A DNA stretch of 64,000 bases from Variovorax sp. Sphag1AA (GCF_014192575.1 NZ_JACHYC010000001.1:682001-746000), one strand, 5' to 3'; positions 9,459 to 20,533 are shown, numbered from the stretch's first letter. Notes: generated by a model from the sequence alone, not told the origin. Numbers and translations are program-made.

Positions 9459-10664
9459 ATGTCGCTGATCAGTGATGACAGGCGCGATGCCTGGCGCGCA
9501 GCGCTGGCGTGCATGGTGGCCCTCGCTGTTGCCATGGGGCTGGGGCGGTTTGCATTCACGCCGATGCTTCCGGTCATGCTTCATGAAGGCAAGCTCGATC
9601 TGCAAGCAGGTGGCCTGCTGGCATCGCTGAACTACCTCGGCTACTTCCTCGGCGCGCTCAGTTGTGCGGCGATTCGCGTGCGGCCGGCGAGCATGGTGCG
9701 CGGCGGGCTTGTCGCAACCGCCGCGCTGCTGCTCGGGATGGGCCTTCTGCACGGCTTCACCGTATGGAGCATCTTGCGATCCGCGGCGGGAGTCATGAGC
9801 GCGTGGACCTTCGTATTCGCTTCCGGCTGGGGTTTGCGACGGCTCGCAGAAACCGGCGTGCCGGCGCTAGGCGGCGTCATCTACACCGGCCCGGGAATCG
9901 GCATCGCCGTCACGGGACTGCTGGGCGGCGCGATAGGGCGCTCGGGATCGGATGCCGGATGGATCGGGCTCGGCCTGCTGGCGCTCGTCCTGATCGCGGC
10001 GGTCTGGTTTGTCTTCAGCGACGGCGCGGAGGCGCACGCAGCTGGGCCAACCGGCACGGTTGCCAATCCGCCGCCTGTCGATTCCGCCGCCGTGCGCAGC
10101 GACGCACTCTGGTTGGTGGCGTTGTACGGGCTCGCCGGGTTCGGTTACATCATCACGGCGACATTTCTGCCGGTGATCGCGCGCCATGCGCTCCCAGGGT
10201 CGCCGTGGCCCGACCTGTTCTGGCCGCTTTTCGGCCTCGCGGTCGTCCCAGGGGCGCTGATTGGTGCGCGTGCTCCCGTCCATTGGGACAACAGGCTGCT
10301 GCTGGCGATCGCGTACCTGTTTCAGGCCCTGGGGGTCATCCTTTCCGTGATCTGGCCCACGATCGTGGGATTCGCCCTGGGGAGCCTCCTGCTGGGATTG
10401 CCTTTCACAGCCATTACCCTTTTTGCCATGCGGGATGCTCGCCGCCTGCGTGGCAATTCTTCCGCCGGATTGATCGGGTACGCGACAGCGTCGTACGGCG
10501 TTGGACAGATCCTGGGCCCGTTGTTTGCTGCACCACTGGCGCAACGCACCGGCTCTTTCACCATGCCTCTGTTGGTCGCTGCGGCGGCTCTGGCCACAGG
10601 CGCGCTGCTTTTTACCTGTGTTTGGTGGCGATCCCGTTCTCCCAAAACGGCTCCGGACAGGTAG
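9459..10664 (+). CDS. MFS transporter, YbfB/YjiJ type
   Basis: This is an inner-membrane major-facilitator-type protein (401 aa) with about 12 hydrophobic segments. The N-terminal MVALAVAMGLGRFAFTPMLPVM is characteristic of the YbfB/YjiJ group, whose substrates are unknown. It starts 18 bp after yejF with GGAG upstream, so it may be cotranscribed with the peptide transporter. The two halves are separated by a polar loop around residues 185-210. It is followed by a hairpin terminator, which closes this transcription unit. Confidence 0.8.
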   Translation: MSLISDDRRDAWRAALACMVALAVAMGLGRFAFTPMLPVMLHEGKLDLQAGGLLASLNYLGYFLGALSCAAIRVRPASMVRGGLVATAALLLGMGLLHGFTVWSILRSAAGVMSAWTFVFASGWGLRRLAETGVPALGGVIYTGPGIGIAVTGLLGGAIGRSGSDAGWIGLGLLALVLIAAVWFVFSDGAEAHAAGPTGTVANPPPVDSAAVRSDALWLVALYGLAGFGYIITATFLPVIARHALPGSPWPDLFWPLFGLAVVPGALIGARAPVHWDNRLLLAIAYLFQALGVILSVIWPTIVGFALGSLLLGLPFTAITLFAMRDARRLRGNSSAGLIGYATASYGVGQILGPLFAAPLAQRTGSFTMPLLVAAAALATGALLFTCVWWRSRSPKTAPDR

Positions 10665-10692
10665 AAACTGCTATTACGTAACGCATTTGGCA

Positions 10693-10698
10693 TATAAT
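10693..10698 (+). promoter_or_regulatory. Putative -10 box for the rimP-nusA-infB operon
   Basis: A perfect TATAAT sits 136 bp before the rimP start in the only sizeable gap ahead of this operon. No good -35 hexamer is visible at 16-18 bp, so the assignment rests on the -10 and the context. A start point near 10705 would place the following hairpin at the very 5' end of the transcript. Confidence 0.4.
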
Positions 10699-10713
10699 TC
10701 AAATCTCACGACC

Positions 10714-10743
10714 AAACGGGCGGGTACCAACCGCCCGTTTTTT
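10714..10743 (+). terminator. Intrinsic terminator / possible attenuator ahead of rimP
   Basis: A perfect 10-bp stem (AAACGGGCGG with CCGCCCGTTT) around a 7-nt loop runs into a T-rich tract (six T in a row). It can terminate transcripts from the MFS gene. A second, outer pair of arms (CGACCAA at 10709-10715, TTGGTCG at 10745-10751) encloses it and shares bases with the stem. Because it lies just downstream of the probable rimP promoter it may also act as an attenuator. Confidence 0.7.
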
Positions 10744-10828
10744 ATTGGTCGACGCAATTTGGTGCGGCTCATGCGGGGCGGGCGGCACCGACAAGGCAAG
10801 CAAACATTTCAAGGGCGCATACAGACAC

Positions 10829-11440
10829 GTGGCATTGCAGCAGACAGTGGAAACAACCGTGGCCGGGCTAGGCTACGACTTGGTCGAGATTGAGCGCTCG
10901 GCGGGTGGATTGCTGCGCGTCACGATTGATTTGCCGTGGAATGGCCCCAATTCATCCGATGCGGCCGCCGGAGCACCGGAGCCACTGGTGACGGTCGAGG
11001 ATTGCGAAAAAGTTACCCGGCAGTTGCAGTTTGCGCTCGAGGTCGATGGGGTCGACTACAAGCGCCTCGAGGTGTCATCGCCGGGCATCGATCGCCCGTT
11101 GCGCAACGAGCAGGATTTCGAGCGTTTTGTCGGCGAAGTGATCGACATCACCCTCAAGGCGCCGATGGGCGCGGCCGCGGCTGGTCAAGTGGCAGCCAAC
11201 CGCAAGAAGTTTCGCGGCACGCTGGAGCGCGTCGCAGGCCCGGAGGGTTCCTCGGGTTGGCAAATCGTCTGGAGCGATGAGCCAGCGCCAAAGCCCGGCC
11301 AGAAAGTCAGCAAGAAGCGCGCGCCCGCACCGTTGCAGGCGCTCGGTTTTGTCTTGGACGAGTTGCGCGAGGCGCGGCTCGCGCCAATCGTGGATTTCAA
11401 GGGGCGCAGGCCCAAACCAGGCACGTTGGTGTCGGACTGA
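10829..11440 (+). CDS. rimP: Ribosome maturation factor RimP
   Basis: RimP is a cytoplasmic 30S assembly factor. The two family domains are visible: an N-terminal alpha/beta domain with [22 protein letters not shown], the conserved [13 protein letters not shown] and [10 protein letters not shown], and a C-terminal SH3-like domain. The GTG at 10829 gives a 203-aa protein beginning MALQQTVE, which fits the family start; an in-frame ATG further upstream (10745) would put the start inside the terminator/leader. It begins the nusA-infB-rbfA-truB operon, the standard proteobacterial order. Confidence 0.94.
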   Translation: MALQQTVETTVAGLGYDLVEIERSAGGLLRVTIDLPWNGPNSSDAAAGAPEPLVTVEDCEKVTRQLQFALEVDGVDYKRLEVSSPGIDRPLRNEQDFERFVGEVIDITLKAPMGAAAAGQVAANRKKFRGTLERVAGPEGSSGWQIVWSDEPAPKPGQKVSKKRAPAPLQALGFVLDELREARLAPIVDFKGRRPKPGTLVSD

Positions 11441-11457
11441 ACGAGGAGAGTGGTGGC

Positions 11458-12942
11458 ATGAATCGCGAAATGTTGATGTTGGTGGATGCGATCTCGCGCG
11501 AGAAGAACGTCGAACGTGACGTCGTCTTCGGCGCTGTCGAGTCCGCCCTTGCACAAGCGACCAAGAAGCTCTATCCGGGTGATGTGGACATTCGTGTGGC
11601 GATCGACCGCGAAAGCGGCGACTACGAAACGTTCCGCCGCTGGCATGTGGTGCCTGACGAGGCTGGTCTGCAAATGCCCGATCAGGAAATCCTGCTCTTC
11701 GAAGCCAAGGAAGAGATGCCGGACATCGAGATCGACGAGTACATCGAGGAGTCCGTCGAATCCATGCCGATCGGCCGTATCGGTGCAATGGCTGCAAAGC
11801 AGGTGATCCTGCAGAAGATCCGCGACGCGGAACGCGAGATGCTGCTCAACGACTTCATGTCGCGCGGCGAAAAGATCTTCACCGGCACCGTCAAGCGCCT
11901 GGACAAGGGCGACATCATCGTTGAGGCCGGCCGCGTCGAAGGCCGTCTGCGCCGCAGTGAAATGATCGCCAAGGAAAACCTGCGCAACGGCGATCGCGTG
12001 CGGGCCATGATCATGGAGGTCGACCTCACACTGCGCGGCGCGCCGATCATCCTGTCGCGTGCCGCGCCGGAATTCATGATCGAGCTGTTCCGCCAGGAAG
12101 TGCCCGAGATCGAGCAAGGCCTGTTGGAGATCAAGAGCTGCGCCCGCGATCCCGGCTCGCGCGCCAAGATCGCCGTGCTGTCGCACGACAAGCGCGTGGA
12201 CCCGATCGGCACCTGCGTTGGCGTTCGCGGCACGCGGGTAAATGCGGTTACCAATGAACTCGCAGGCGAGCGCGTCGATATCGTGCTCTGGAGCGAAGAC
12301 CCGGCCCAATTCGTGATCGGCGCACTCGCGCCGGCCAACGTGACCTCGATCGTCGTCGACGAGGAAAAGCACGCGATGGACGTGGTGGTCGATGAGGAAA
12401 ATCTCGCGATCGCAATCGGCCGCGGCGGTCAGAACGTGAGGCTTGCTTCGGACTTGACCGGTTGGAAGATCAACATCATGGATGCCAACGAATCGGCGCA
12501 GAAGCAAGCGACCGAAACCGACGCCAGCCGCAAGCTTTTCATGGAAAAGCTCGACGTGGACGAAGAAATCGCGGACATCCTGATCTCCGAAGGCTTCACG
12601 AGCCTCGAAGAAGTGGCTTACGTGCCGATCTCGGAAATGCTCGAGATCGAGGCTTTCGACGAAGACACGGTCAACGAACTGCGTTCGCGCGCCAAAGATG
12701 CGTTGCTCACGCTGGAAATCGCCCGCGAAGAAAACGTCGAGAGCGTCTCTCAGGACCTGCGGGACCTCGCCGGACTCGATCCGGCGCTTATACCGAAGCT
12801 GGCCGAGGCGGGTGTGCATACCCGTGACGACCTGGCCGACCTCGCGGTCGACGAACTCACCGAGATCACCGGCCAGAGCGCCGATGACGCCAAGAACCTC
12901 ATCTTGAAGGCCCGCGAACATTGGTTCGCCGGCCAAGAGTGA
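11458..12942 (+). CDS. nusA: Transcription termination/antitermination factor NusA
   Basis: NusA (494 aa) binds RNA polymerase and modulates pausing, termination and antitermination. Domains in order are the N-terminal polymerase-binding domain (about 1-125), S1 (about 135-200, [20 protein letters not shown]), tandem KH domains (about 230-345, [18 protein letters not shown] and [14 protein letters not shown]), and two acidic C-terminal repeats after residue 360. The length matches proteobacterial NusA with the C-terminal repeats. A clear GAGGAG precedes the ATG. It lies 17 bp after rimP. Confidence 0.97.
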   Translation: MNREMLMLVDAISREKNVERDVVFGAVESALAQATKKLYPGDVDIRVAIDRESGDYETFRRWHVVPDEAGLQMPDQEILLFEAKEEMPDIEIDEYIEESVESMPIGRIGAMAAKQVILQKIRDAEREMLLNDFMSRGEKIFTGTVKRLDKGDIIVEAGRVEGRLRRSEMIAKENLRNGDRVRAMIMEVDLTLRGAPIILSRAAPEFMIELFRQEVPEIEQGLLEIKSCARDPGSRAKIAVLSHDKRVDPIGTCVGVRGTRVNAVTNELAGERVDIVLWSEDPAQFVIGALAPANVTSIVVDEEKHAMDVVVDEENLAIAIGRGGQNVRLASDLTGWKINIMDANESAQKQATETDASRKLFMEKLDVDEEIADILISEGFTSLEEVAYVPISEMLEIEAFDEDTVNELRSRAKDALLTLEIAREENVESVSQDLRDLAGLDPALIPKLAEAGVHTRDDLADLAVDELTEITGQSADDAKNLILKAREHWFAGQE

Positions 12943-12966
12943 TGGTCATGGAGGCACGAAACGAAT

Positions 12967-15897
12967 ATGTCCAGTACCACTGTCGCCGAGTTCGCACACG
13001 AACTCAAGAAGACTCCAGAAATCCTGCTTGATCAACTCAAGAGCGCGGGCGTGCCCAAGGCCGCCGCATCGGATGCGCTCACCGAGTCGGACAAGCAACG
13101 TTTGCTTGGCTTCCTGAAGGCCAGCCACGGCACGGTCGAGCCGGAGCGCAAGAAGATCACGCTCACGAAGAAGTCGACCAGCGAGATCAAGCAGGCGGAC
13201 GCGACGGGTCGCGCCCGGACCATTCAGGTTGAAGTGCGCAAGAAGCGCACCTTCATCCAACGCGACGAAGGTCATCCTGCCGCAGCGGAGGCCGCTGCGC
13301 CGCAAGTTGAAGCCCACCCTGCAGCCGCTCCCGCGGCACCTCGCATCGATGAAATCGAACTCGCCCGACGCGAGGAAGAGGCACGACGTCAAGCCGAGCT
13401 GATCCGCCGCCAGGAAGAGGAACTCGCCGAGAAGCGCCGCCTGCGCGAGGAGGCGGAAGCGCGTGAACGCGCCCGCGCCGAAGAGGCCGAACGCGCGGAG
13501 CAGGAGGCGAAAGCTGCCGCTTTGAAGAAGGCCGCGGAAGCTGCGGCTGCCGCCGCCGTCACGGCCGGTGGTCCCGAAGCCGCCGAAGAGGCTCCAGCAG
13601 AAGAAGCGAACCGCAAGGCTGCTGAACCGTCCCCCGCGCAAGCCAAGGAAGATGCCAAGGCCAAGGCCGCAGCCGAGTCGAAGGCGCGCGCCGAGGAAGA
13701 GGCCACACGCGCCCGCGATCTCGATGAGCGCCGCCGCAAGGCATTGGCCGAAGCCGAGGCGATCCGCGCGATGTTGAATTCGCCAGCGCGCGTGTTGACC
13801 CCGAAGGCACCCGAGAGGCCCGCCGCCGAAGCGAAGGCAGGGGTGAAGGGTACGCTCCACAAGCCGACAGCACCTGCGGCCCGTACGGCCGCGCCGGCTG
13901 CGGCTCCGGGCGCACAAGCGCCTGCCCCTGCGGCCGGTGCCGGATCGGGCAAGGAAGTGAAGTCGGCCAAGCTCTCCTCGAGCTGGGCGGGCGACACGGC
14001 CAAGAAGAAGGAAATCAAGACCCGCGGCGATGCCAGCGGTGGCGTTGGCCGAGGCAATTGGCGCGGTGGTCCGCGCGGCCGACGCGGCAACGACCGCAAC
14101 GGCATGGAGGAACGCGCGCCGGCAGCGCCGATCGAGGCGCGTGTGCTTGAAGTGCACGTGCCCGAGACCATCACGGTGGCAGAGCTTGCACACAAGATGT
14201 CCATCAAGGCCTCGGAAGTCATCAAGCAATTGATGAAGCTTGGCCAGATGGCGACGATCAACCAGTCGCTCGACCAGGACACCGCGATGATCATCGTGGA
14301 GGAAATGGGCCACAACGCCGTGGTTGCGGCGCTGGACGATCCTGAAGCCTTCACCGACGAGGACGTGTCGGCACAACAAGCCGAAGCGTTGCCACGTGCG
14401 CCGGTCGTGACCGTCATGGGTCACGTCGACCACGGCAAGACCTCCCTGCTGGACTACATCCGCCGCGCCAAGGTCGCTGCGGGCGAAGCTGGCGGCATCA
14501 CGCAGCACATTGGCGCCTATCACGTCGAAACGGAACGAGGCATGGTGTCCTTCCTGGACACCCCGGGCCACGAGGCGTTCACCGCCATGCGTGCTCGCGG
14601 CGCCCAGGCGACCGACATCGTGATCCTGGTGGTGGCTGCGGACGACGGCGTCATGCCGCAGACCAAGGAAGCCATCAAGCACGCGAAGGCCGCAAACGTG
14701 CCGATCGTCGTGGCGATCAACAAAATCGATAAGCCCGACGCCAACCTCGACCGCGTCAAGCAAGAACTGGTCGCTGAAGAAGTCGTGCCCGAAGAGTACG
14801 GCGGCGACACGCCGTTCGTCCCTGTGTCCGCCAAGACGGGGCAGGGCGTCGATGACCTGCTCGAGCAGGTTCTGCTTCAGGCTGAAATTCTGGAACTCAA
14901 GGCGCCTGTGGACGCAGCCGCCAAGGGTCTGGTCATCGAAGCTCAGCTCGACAAGGGCCGTGGTCCCGTCGCCACGGTGCTGGTTCAGTCCGGCACGCTC
15001 AAGACCGGCGATGTCGTGCTGGCAGGTTCGACCTATGGCCGCGTTCGCGCCATGATCGACGAGGACGGCAAGCCGGTGAAGAGCGCGGGCCCGTCCATCC
15101 CTGTGGAAATCCAGGGTCTGACGGAAGTGCCTCAGGCTGGCGACGAGTTCATGGTGATGGGCGACGAGCGCCGTGCACGCGAAATCGCGACCTATCGTGC
15201 GGGCAAGTTCCGCAACACCAAGCTCGCGAAGCAGCAGGCGGCCAAGCTGGAGAACATGTTCGCGGACATGACCGCCGGCGAAGTCAAGACGGTGCCGATC
15301 ATCATCAAGGCCGACGTGCAGGGCTCGCAGGAAGCGCTCTCGCAGTCCCTGCTCAAGCTCTCGAACGAAGAGGTCAAGGTGCAGGTCGTGTATGCCGCAG
15401 TGGGTGGCATCAGCGAGTCGGACATCAATCTGGCGATCGCTTCGAAGGCGATGGTCATCGGCTTTAACGTGCGCGCCGACGCTGGTGCGCGCAAGCATGC
15501 CGAAGGCAACAACATCGAGATCCACTACTACAGCATCATCTATGACGCTGTGGACGATCTGAAGACGGCGATGGCCGGCATGCTGGCACCCGAGCGGCGC
15601 GAAGAGATCATCGGCTCGGCCGAGATCCGTACCGTGTTCGTGGCCTCCAAGATCGGTACGGTCGCGGGTTCGTACGTCACCTCCGGCTCGGTCAACCGCA
15701 ACGCGCACTTCCGCCTGCTGCGCGACAACGTGGTGATCTATACCGGCGAGATCGAATCGCTCAAACGCATGAAGGACGATGTGCGCGAAGTGCGCGAAGG
15801 CTTCGAGTGCGGTATCAAGCTCAAGAACTACAACGACATCAAGGAAGGTGATCAGTTGGAGTTCTTCGAGATCAAGGAAATCGCCCGGACGCTGTAA
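12967..15897 (+). CDS. infB: Translation initiation factor IF-2
   Basis: IF-2 (976 aa) is the GTPase that places initiator tRNA on the 30S subunit and promotes subunit joining. An IF2_N domain at the N-terminus is followed by a long Ala/Glu/Lys/Arg-rich low-complexity linker (about residues 100-350) and a second IF2_N-like segment. The G domain then carries G1 GHVDHGKT, G3 DTPGHE, G4 NKID and G5 SAKTG, ahead of domains II-IV. Length is normal for Burkholderiales, where the linker is long. It sits 24 bp after nusA in the operon. Confidence 0.97.
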   Translation: MSSTTVAEFAHELKKTPEILLDQLKSAGVPKAAASDALTESDKQRLLGFLKASHGTVEPERKKITLTKKSTSEIKQADATGRARTIQVEVRKKRTFIQRDEGHPAAAEAAAPQVEAHPAAAPAAPRIDEIELARREEEARRQAELIRRQEEELAEKRRLREEAEARERARAEEAERAEQEAKAAALKKAAEAAAAAAVTAGGPEAAEEAPAEEANRKAAEPSPAQAKEDAKAKAAAESKARAEEEATRARDLDERRRKALAEAEAIRAMLNSPARVLTPKAPERPAAEAKAGVKGTLHKPTAPAARTAAPAAAPGAQAPAPAAGAGSGKEVKSAKLSSSWAGDTAKKKEIKTRGDASGGVGRGNWRGGPRGRRGNDRNGMEERAPAAPIEARVLEVHVPETITVAELAHKMSIKASEVIKQLMKLGQMATINQSLDQDTAMIIVEEMGHNAVVAALDDPEAFTDEDVSAQQAEALPRAPVVTVMGHVDHGKTSLLDYIRRAKVAAGEAGGITQHIGAYHVETERGMVSFLDTPGHEAFTAMRARGAQATDIVILVVAADDGVMPQTKEAIKHAKAANVPIVVAINKIDKPDANLDRVKQELVAEEVVPEEYGGDTPFVPVSAKTGQGVDDLLEQVLLQAEILELKAPVDAAAKGLVIEAQLDKGRGPVATVLVQSGTLKTGDVVLAGSTYGRVRAMIDEDGKPVKSAGPSIPVEIQGLTEVPQAGDEFMVMGDERRAREIATYRAGKFRNTKLAKQQAAKLENMFADMTAGEVKTVPIIIKADVQGSQEALSQSLLKLSNEEVKVQVVYAAVGGISESDINLAIASKAMVIGFNVRADAGARKHAEGNNIEIHYYSIIYDAVDDLKTAMAGMLAPERREEIIGSAEIRTVFVASKIGTVAGSYVTSGSVNRNAHFRLLRDNVVIYTGEIESLKRMKDDVREVREGFECGIKLKNYNDIKEGDQLEFFEIKEIARTL

Positions 15898-15918
15898 GCA
15901 ACCGGATCGATCACGACC

Positions 15919-16290
15919 ATGCCCAAGAAAAAGTCCGCTGTCCCCAATCGCGCCTTCAAGGTCGCCGATCAGATCCAACGCGATCTGACGGAGCTGATCG
16001 CGCGCGAATTGAAGGATCCGCGGGTGGGCATGGTCACGATCCAGGCCGTCGAGGTCACGCCGGACTACGCGCACGCGAAGGTTTTCTTCAGCCTGCTCGT
16101 CGGCGATCCGGTCGAAACGACCGAGGCGTTGAACCAGGCGGCCGGCTTCCTGCGCAACGGCCTTTTCAAGCGTCTGCACATCCATACGGTGCCGACGCTG
16201 CACTTCCAGTTCGATCGCACGACCGAACGCGCCGCTGACATGAATGCGCTGATCGCGCAGGCCGTCGCTTCCCGTTCCAAAGACGACTGA
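15919..16290 (+). CDS. rbfA: 30S ribosome-binding factor RbfA
   Basis: RbfA (123 aa) is a KH-type cold-shock/30S maturation factor acting on the 5' end of 16S rRNA. The sequence shows the family landmarks [28 protein letters not shown] and the [19 protein letters not shown] end. It lies 21 bp after infB and 2 bp before truB in the same operon. Confidence 0.95.
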   Translation: MPKKKSAVPNRAFKVADQIQRDLTELIARELKDPRVGMVTIQAVEVTPDYAHAKVFFSLLVGDPVETTEALNQAAGFLRNGLFKRLHIHTVPTLHFQFDRTTERAADMNALIAQAVASRSKDD

Positions 16291-16292
16291 AG

Positions 16293-17240
16293 ATGAACGC
16301 GCCACGCACACGGGTGCAGCGGCGCCCTGTGCATGGGGTGTTGCTGCTCGACAAACCGCTGGGTCTCTCCAGTAATCAGGCCTTACAGAAGGCCAAGTGG
16401 TTGCTGCGCGCGGAGAAAGCGGGACACACCGGAACGTTGGACCCTCTTGCCACCGGCGTTCTGCCCCTGTGCTTCGGGGCGGCCACCAAGTTCAGCCAGC
16501 TTCATCTGGATGCGGACAAGACCTACGAGGCCGTCGCACGCCTTGGCGTGAAGACTTCGACCGGCGATGCCGAAGGCGAAGTGATCGAGCGTCGCCCGGT
16601 CGCGGTGAACGAGGGCGACCTCGCGCGGGTGCAAACCCGCTTCACCGGCCCGATCCGTCAGGTGCCGCCGATGCACAGCGCCCTGAAGAAGGACGGCAAG
16701 GCACTCTACGAATACGCCCGGGAAGGCCTCGAGGTCGAGCGCGCCGCGCGCGACGTCGTCATTCACAGCCTTTCGATCACAGCGCAACCGGGCAGTGACG
16801 ATATCCACATCCGGGCGACCGTCAGCAAGGGGACCTACATCCGCACGCTCGGCGAAGACATCGGAGAAGCTCTGGGTTGCGGCGCCCACCTCGTCGCCTT
16901 GCGGCGTATCGCTACCGGCGGCTTCCATGCGAGCCAGTGCGTCACGCTTGAGGCCTTCGAAGCCATGGATGAAAGCGAGCGCATTGCCCGGCTGCTGCCG
17001 CCCGAGTCGCTCGTCGCCGATCACATCCGTGTCACGCTCGGTGCCGAAGATGCCGGGCGCTTTCTCTCCGGGCTTCGCCGCCGCGGGGGCTGGGCCGATT
17101 CGCCGGCGGTGGCCGTGTTCGGCGACCGGCCCCGGACCTTCCTCGGCACGGCCCATGTGAAGGCCGGTGAACTCATTCCTGGGCGCTTGCTGAGCCCTAT
17201 CGAAATACAGCAAACACTATTGACCGAAGCGACACCATGA
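16293..17240 (+). CDS. truB: tRNA pseudouridine(55) synthase TruB
   Basis: TruB (315 aa) makes the universal pseudouridine 55 in the T-loop of tRNAs. The catalytic motif HTGTLDPLATGVLPLC with its aspartate is intact, as are the KTYEA and GTYIRTLGED motifs and a C-terminal PUA-like domain. The stop overlaps the start of typA by 4 bp, suggesting coupled translation. Confidence 0.96.
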   Translation: MNAPRTRVQRRPVHGVLLLDKPLGLSSNQALQKAKWLLRAEKAGHTGTLDPLATGVLPLCFGAATKFSQLHLDADKTYEAVARLGVKTSTGDAEGEVIERRPVAVNEGDLARVQTRFTGPIRQVPPMHSALKKDGKALYEYAREGLEVERAARDVVIHSLSITAQPGSDDIHIRATVSKGTYIRTLGEDIGEALGCGAHLVALRRIATGGFHASQCVTLEAFEAMDESERIARLLPPESLVADHIRVTLGAEDAGRFLSGLRRRGGWADSPAVAVFGDRPRTFLGTAHVKAGELIPGRLLSPIEIQQTLLTEATP

Positions 17241-19069
17241 GCACAAATCAGATTCGCAACATCGCCATCATTGCCCACGTTGACCATGGCAAGACCACGA
17301 TGGTCGACCAACTTCTACGCCAGTCGGGCACCTTCGCCGAGCACGAGAAGGTGGTCGACACGGTGATGGACAACAACGCCATCGAAAAAGAGCGTGGCAT
17401 CACGATCCTGGCCAAGAACTGCGCCGTGACCTGGAAGGGCACCCATATCAACATCGTGGACACCCCTGGGCACGCCGACTTCGGAGGCGAAGTGGAGCGT
17501 GCGCTCAGCATGGTCGACGGCGTCGTGCTGCTGATCGACGCGCAGGAAGGCCCGATGCCGCAGACGCGCTTCGTGACCAAGAAGGCGCTGGCCCTTGGCC
17601 TCAAGCCGATCCTGGTCGTGAACAAGGTCGACAAGCCGGGTGCGCGTCCGGACCACGTGGTCAACGCCGCTTTCGACCTGTTCGACAAGTTGGGCGCCAC
17701 CGACGAGCAGTTGGACTTTCCCGTGGTCTACGCATCCGGCATCAATGGCTGGTCGTCACTCGAAGAGGGCGAGCCGGGTGAGCAATGGGGGCCGGACATG
17801 TCGGCTCTTTTCGACACCGTCCTGAAGCACGTGCCTGCGCACGCTGGCGATCCGGACGCACCGCTGCAACTGCAGATTTCGGCGCTCGACTTCTCGACCT
17901 TCGTGGGCCGCATCGGGGTGGGCCGCGTCAACGCGGGGACGATCAAGCCAATGATGGACGTCGTCGTGATGGAAGGGCCGGACGGCAAGGCGATCAAGGG
18001 GCGCATCAACCAGGTGCTGACTTTCCAGGGGCTGGACCGCGTGCAAACCAAGGAAGCGGGCCCCGGTGAGATTGTGTTGATCAACGGCATCGAGGAAATC
18101 GGCATCGGCGTGACGGTGACCGACCCGCTCAAGCCGGCGCCGTTGCCAATGCTTCGCGTCGACGAACCGACGCTGACCATGAACTTCTGCGTGAACACCA
18201 GCCCGCTGGCAGGCCGCGAAGGCAAGTACGTCACCAGCCGCCAGATCTGGGACCGCCTGCAGAAGGAGCTTCAGCACAACGTCGCGTTGCGCGTGAGTGA
18301 GACCGACGAAGAAGGCGTCTTCGAGGTCATGGGCCGCGGCGAACTGCACCTGACCATCCTGTTGGAAAACATGCGCCGCGAAGGCTACGAAATGGCCGTG
18401 TCGAAGCCGCGCGTGGTGTTCCGGGACATCGACGGTGTCCGCAACGAACCGATCGAAATGGTCACGGCAGACATCGAGGAACAGCATCAAGGCGGCGTGA
18501 TGCAGGCACTGGGCGAGCGCAAGGGTGATCTGGTCAACATGGAACCGGACGGCAAGGGCCGTGTGCGCCTCGAATACCGCATTCCCGCGCGCGGCCTGAT
18601 CGGGTTCAGCAACGAATTCCTCAACCTGACGCGCGGTTCGGGCCTGATCTCGAACATCTTCGACGGCTATGAGCCGCACAAGGGCGACATCGGCGGCCGC
18701 AAGAACGGTGTGCTGATCTCGATGGACGACGGCGAAATCTTCACCTACGCGCTCGGCAAGCTGGACGATCGCGGCCGCATGTTCGTGCGCGCGAACGATC
18801 CGGTGTACGAGGGCATGATCGTCGGCATCCATAGCCGCGACAACGACCTGGTGGTCAACGCAACGCGCACCAAGCAGCTCACGAACTTCCGCGTCTCGGG
18901 CAAGGAAGACGCGATCAAGATCACGCCGCCGATCGATCTCACGCTCGAATACGGCGTCGAGTTCATCGAAGACGACGAGCTGGTCGAGATCACGCCCAAG
19001 AGCGTGCGTCTGCGTAAGCGCTACCTCAAGGAACACGAGCGCAAGCGCGCCTCGCGCGAGGCTGCCTGA
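17237..19069 (+). CDS. typA: Ribosome-associated GTPase TypA/BipA
   Basis: TypA/BipA (610 aa) is a translational GTPase of the EF-G/LepA type that acts in stress and 50S assembly. G1 AHVDHGKT, G2 EKERGIT, G3 DTPGHAD and G4 NKVDKPG are visible, followed by domain II, EF-G-like domains and the BipA-specific C-terminal domain ([20 protein letters not shown]). Its 4-bp overlap with truB makes it a distal member of the rimP operon here. Confidence 0.97.
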   Translation: MSTNQIRNIAIIAHVDHGKTTMVDQLLRQSGTFAEHEKVVDTVMDNNAIEKERGITILAKNCAVTWKGTHINIVDTPGHADFGGEVERALSMVDGVVLLIDAQEGPMPQTRFVTKKALALGLKPILVVNKVDKPGARPDHVVNAAFDLFDKLGATDEQLDFPVVYASGINGWSSLEEGEPGEQWGPDMSALFDTVLKHVPAHAGDPDAPLQLQISALDFSTFVGRIGVGRVNAGTIKPMMDVVVMEGPDGKAIKGRINQVLTFQGLDRVQTKEAGPGEIVLINGIEEIGIGVTVTDPLKPAPLPMLRVDEPTLTMNFCVNTSPLAGREGKYVTSRQIWDRLQKELQHNVALRVSETDEEGVFEVMGRGELHLTILLENMRREGYEMAVSKPRVVFRDIDGVRNEPIEMVTADIEEQHQGGVMQALGERKGDLVNMEPDGKGRVRLEYRIPARGLIGFSNEFLNLTRGSGLISNIFDGYEPHKGDIGGRKNGVLISMDDGEIFTYALGKLDDRGRMFVRANDPVYEGMIVGIHSRDNDLVVNATRTKQLTNFRVSGKEDAIKITPPIDLTLEYGVEFIEDDELVEITPKSVRLRKRYLKEHERKRASREAA

Positions 19070-19986
19070 TGCGGGCCGCAGGTCGTGGATTGACCCATGG
19101 CCGTGCGGCGTGGCTAATGGTCGCCGTGACCCTGATGTGGGCCACGGCCGGTCTGGTCACACGGCATCTGGAACACGCGCGCAGCTTCGAAGTGACGTTC
19201 TGGCGCAGCTTCTTCACGCTGATTGCGCTGCTCGTCATCCTGCCCCTGTGGCAGGGGCGGGCCGTGTTCGCCAAGATCCGTCGTGGCGACCGCGAGCTGT
19301 GGATCTCGGGCATCTGCTGGAGCGTGATGTTCACCGCCTTCATGGTGGCGCTCACGCTGACCAGCGTTGCCAACGTACTCGTCACAATGGCTGTCGGGCC
19401 GCTGTTGACCGCGCTTGTCGCGCGGATCTTCATCGGCCACAAGCTGCCAGCGCGCACCTGGGGCGCGATCGTGGTGGCAGGGCTGGGCATCGGCTGGATG
19501 TACGGCACGCAACTGGGCGAGGGCCTGCTCGCGGGCACGCTCGTGGCCCTGTGCGTTCCGCTTGCGGCCGCGTGCAACTGGACCGTGGTCCAGCATGCCC
19601 ATGCGAAGGGGCATGACATCGACCTCGTGCCGGCGGTTCTGATCGGCGCAGCGATCTCGGCACTGGTGACGTTGCCGCTCGCGTGGCCGTTTCAGGCCAA
19701 CACGCACGACCTGAGTCTGCTGGCCTTTCTCGGCCTCGTGCAACTCGCGATACCGTGCGTGCTTTCGGTGATCTGCGCCCGGGTGCTGAAGGCGCCCGAG
19801 GTCTCCCTGCTTGCGCTTCTCGAAGTGATCTTCGGCATCGCTCTGGCGTGGGTCGGTGCTGGTGAAGAACCGCCGCCGAGCGTGCTGACCGGCGGTGCAC
19901 TGGTGATTGGCGCGCTGGTCTTCAACGAGCTGCTGGGCATGCGCGAGCGCCGCGCACCCCGTGCGGCATTGACTGGATCCTCCTGA
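19069..19986 (+). CDS. EamA/DMT-family permease
   Basis: This is an inner-membrane drug/metabolite-transporter superfamily protein (305 aa) with ten hydrophobic segments arranged as two EamA repeats. It begins on the last base of the typA stop codon (TGATG), so it is probably read through from the translation operon. The substrate cannot be told from sequence; EamA proteins often export amino acids or metabolites. Confidence 0.82.
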   Translation: MRAAGRGLTHGRAAWLMVAVTLMWATAGLVTRHLEHARSFEVTFWRSFFTLIALLVILPLWQGRAVFAKIRRGDRELWISGICWSVMFTAFMVALTLTSVANVLVTMAVGPLLTALVARIFIGHKLPARTWGAIVVAGLGIGWMYGTQLGEGLLAGTLVALCVPLAAACNWTVVQHAHAKGHDIDLVPAVLIGAAISALVTLPLAWPFQANTHDLSLLAFLGLVQLAIPCVLSVICARVLKAPEVSLLALLEVIFGIALAWVGAGEEPPPSVLTGGALVIGALVFNELLGMRERRAPRAALTGSS

Positions 19987-20053
19987 GTTCGGGACAACCC
20001 CTGTCCACCAGGCCGGGACCGCCGCGTTTATTCGTTTTCGAAGGAAGGTATCG

Positions 20054-20467
20054 ATGCGACTTTCATCCACTCTTCTGGCTTGCGCCCTGGTTGCAGTGCC
20101 GTTCTGTGCGTCGGCGCAGGTGTCGATCAACATCAACGTGCCCGGCGTCGTCGCAGTGGCGCCGCCCGCGCCGCGTTATGAGCCGGTCCCGCCGCCTCGC
20201 GTGGGTTATGTGTGGGTGCCGGGGGTCTGGCAGTACCGGCACGACGCCTACGCATGGCAGCAAGGCTATTGGCAGGCAGCAAGGCCGGACTACGTCTATG
20301 CGCCTGGCCGCTGGGTGCGTGCCGAAGGCGGATGGCGCTGGGTCGAGCCCGAATGGAAGGCCGGCAAGTACAAAGAGCCGAAGGGCCACCGTCACGATCA
20401 CAATCATGACTACGACGATGATCACTATCACTGCCCTCCCGGGCAGGCGAAAAAGGGCCGCTGCTGA
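20054..20467 (+). CDS. Secreted YXWGXW/WXXGXW-repeat protein with His/Asp-rich tail
   Basis: The protein (137 aa) has a Sec signal peptide (MRLSSTLLACALVAVPFCASA|Q), then a Pro-rich stretch and a Trp/Tyr-rich region with repeated WVPGVW, WQQGYW and YAPGRW units. The C-terminal tail is rich in His and Asp (HRHDHNHDYDDDHYH) and could bind metal. WXXGXW-repeat proteins are common in Burkholderiales envelopes but have no known function. A strong terminator follows immediately. Confidence 0.75.
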   Translation: MRLSSTLLACALVAVPFCASAQVSININVPGVVAVAPPAPRYEPVPPPRVGYVWVPGVWQYRHDAYAWQQGYWQAARPDYVYAPGRWVRAEGGWRWVEPEWKAGKYKEPKGHRHDHNHDYDDDHYHCPPGQAKKGRC

Positions 20468-20485
20468 TCGGTCCGCTGCAAATGA

Positions 20486-20515
20486 AAAAAGGGCCGGTCA
20501 CCGGCCCTTTTTCTT
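20486..20515. terminator. Bidirectional intrinsic terminator
   Basis: A GGGCCGG/CCGGCCC stem with a TCA loop is flanked by an A-run on the left and a T-run on the right (total pairing about 12 bp). It separates the convergent WXXGXW gene and the lipoprotein gene and can serve both strands. Confidence 0.85.
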
Positions 20516-20533
20516 TGTGCTTCGCCTCGCAAC

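Noticed and set aside
10745-10828. Upstream extension of rimP starting at ATG 10745.
   Set aside because: The ATG overlaps the terminator/leader palindrome, and the family start matches GTG 10829.
12946-16311. Very long minus-strand open frame (over 1,100 codons) opposite infB.
   Set aside because: It is a high-GC shadow of the infB coding strand; its His/Arg/Leu-rich product has no domain features.
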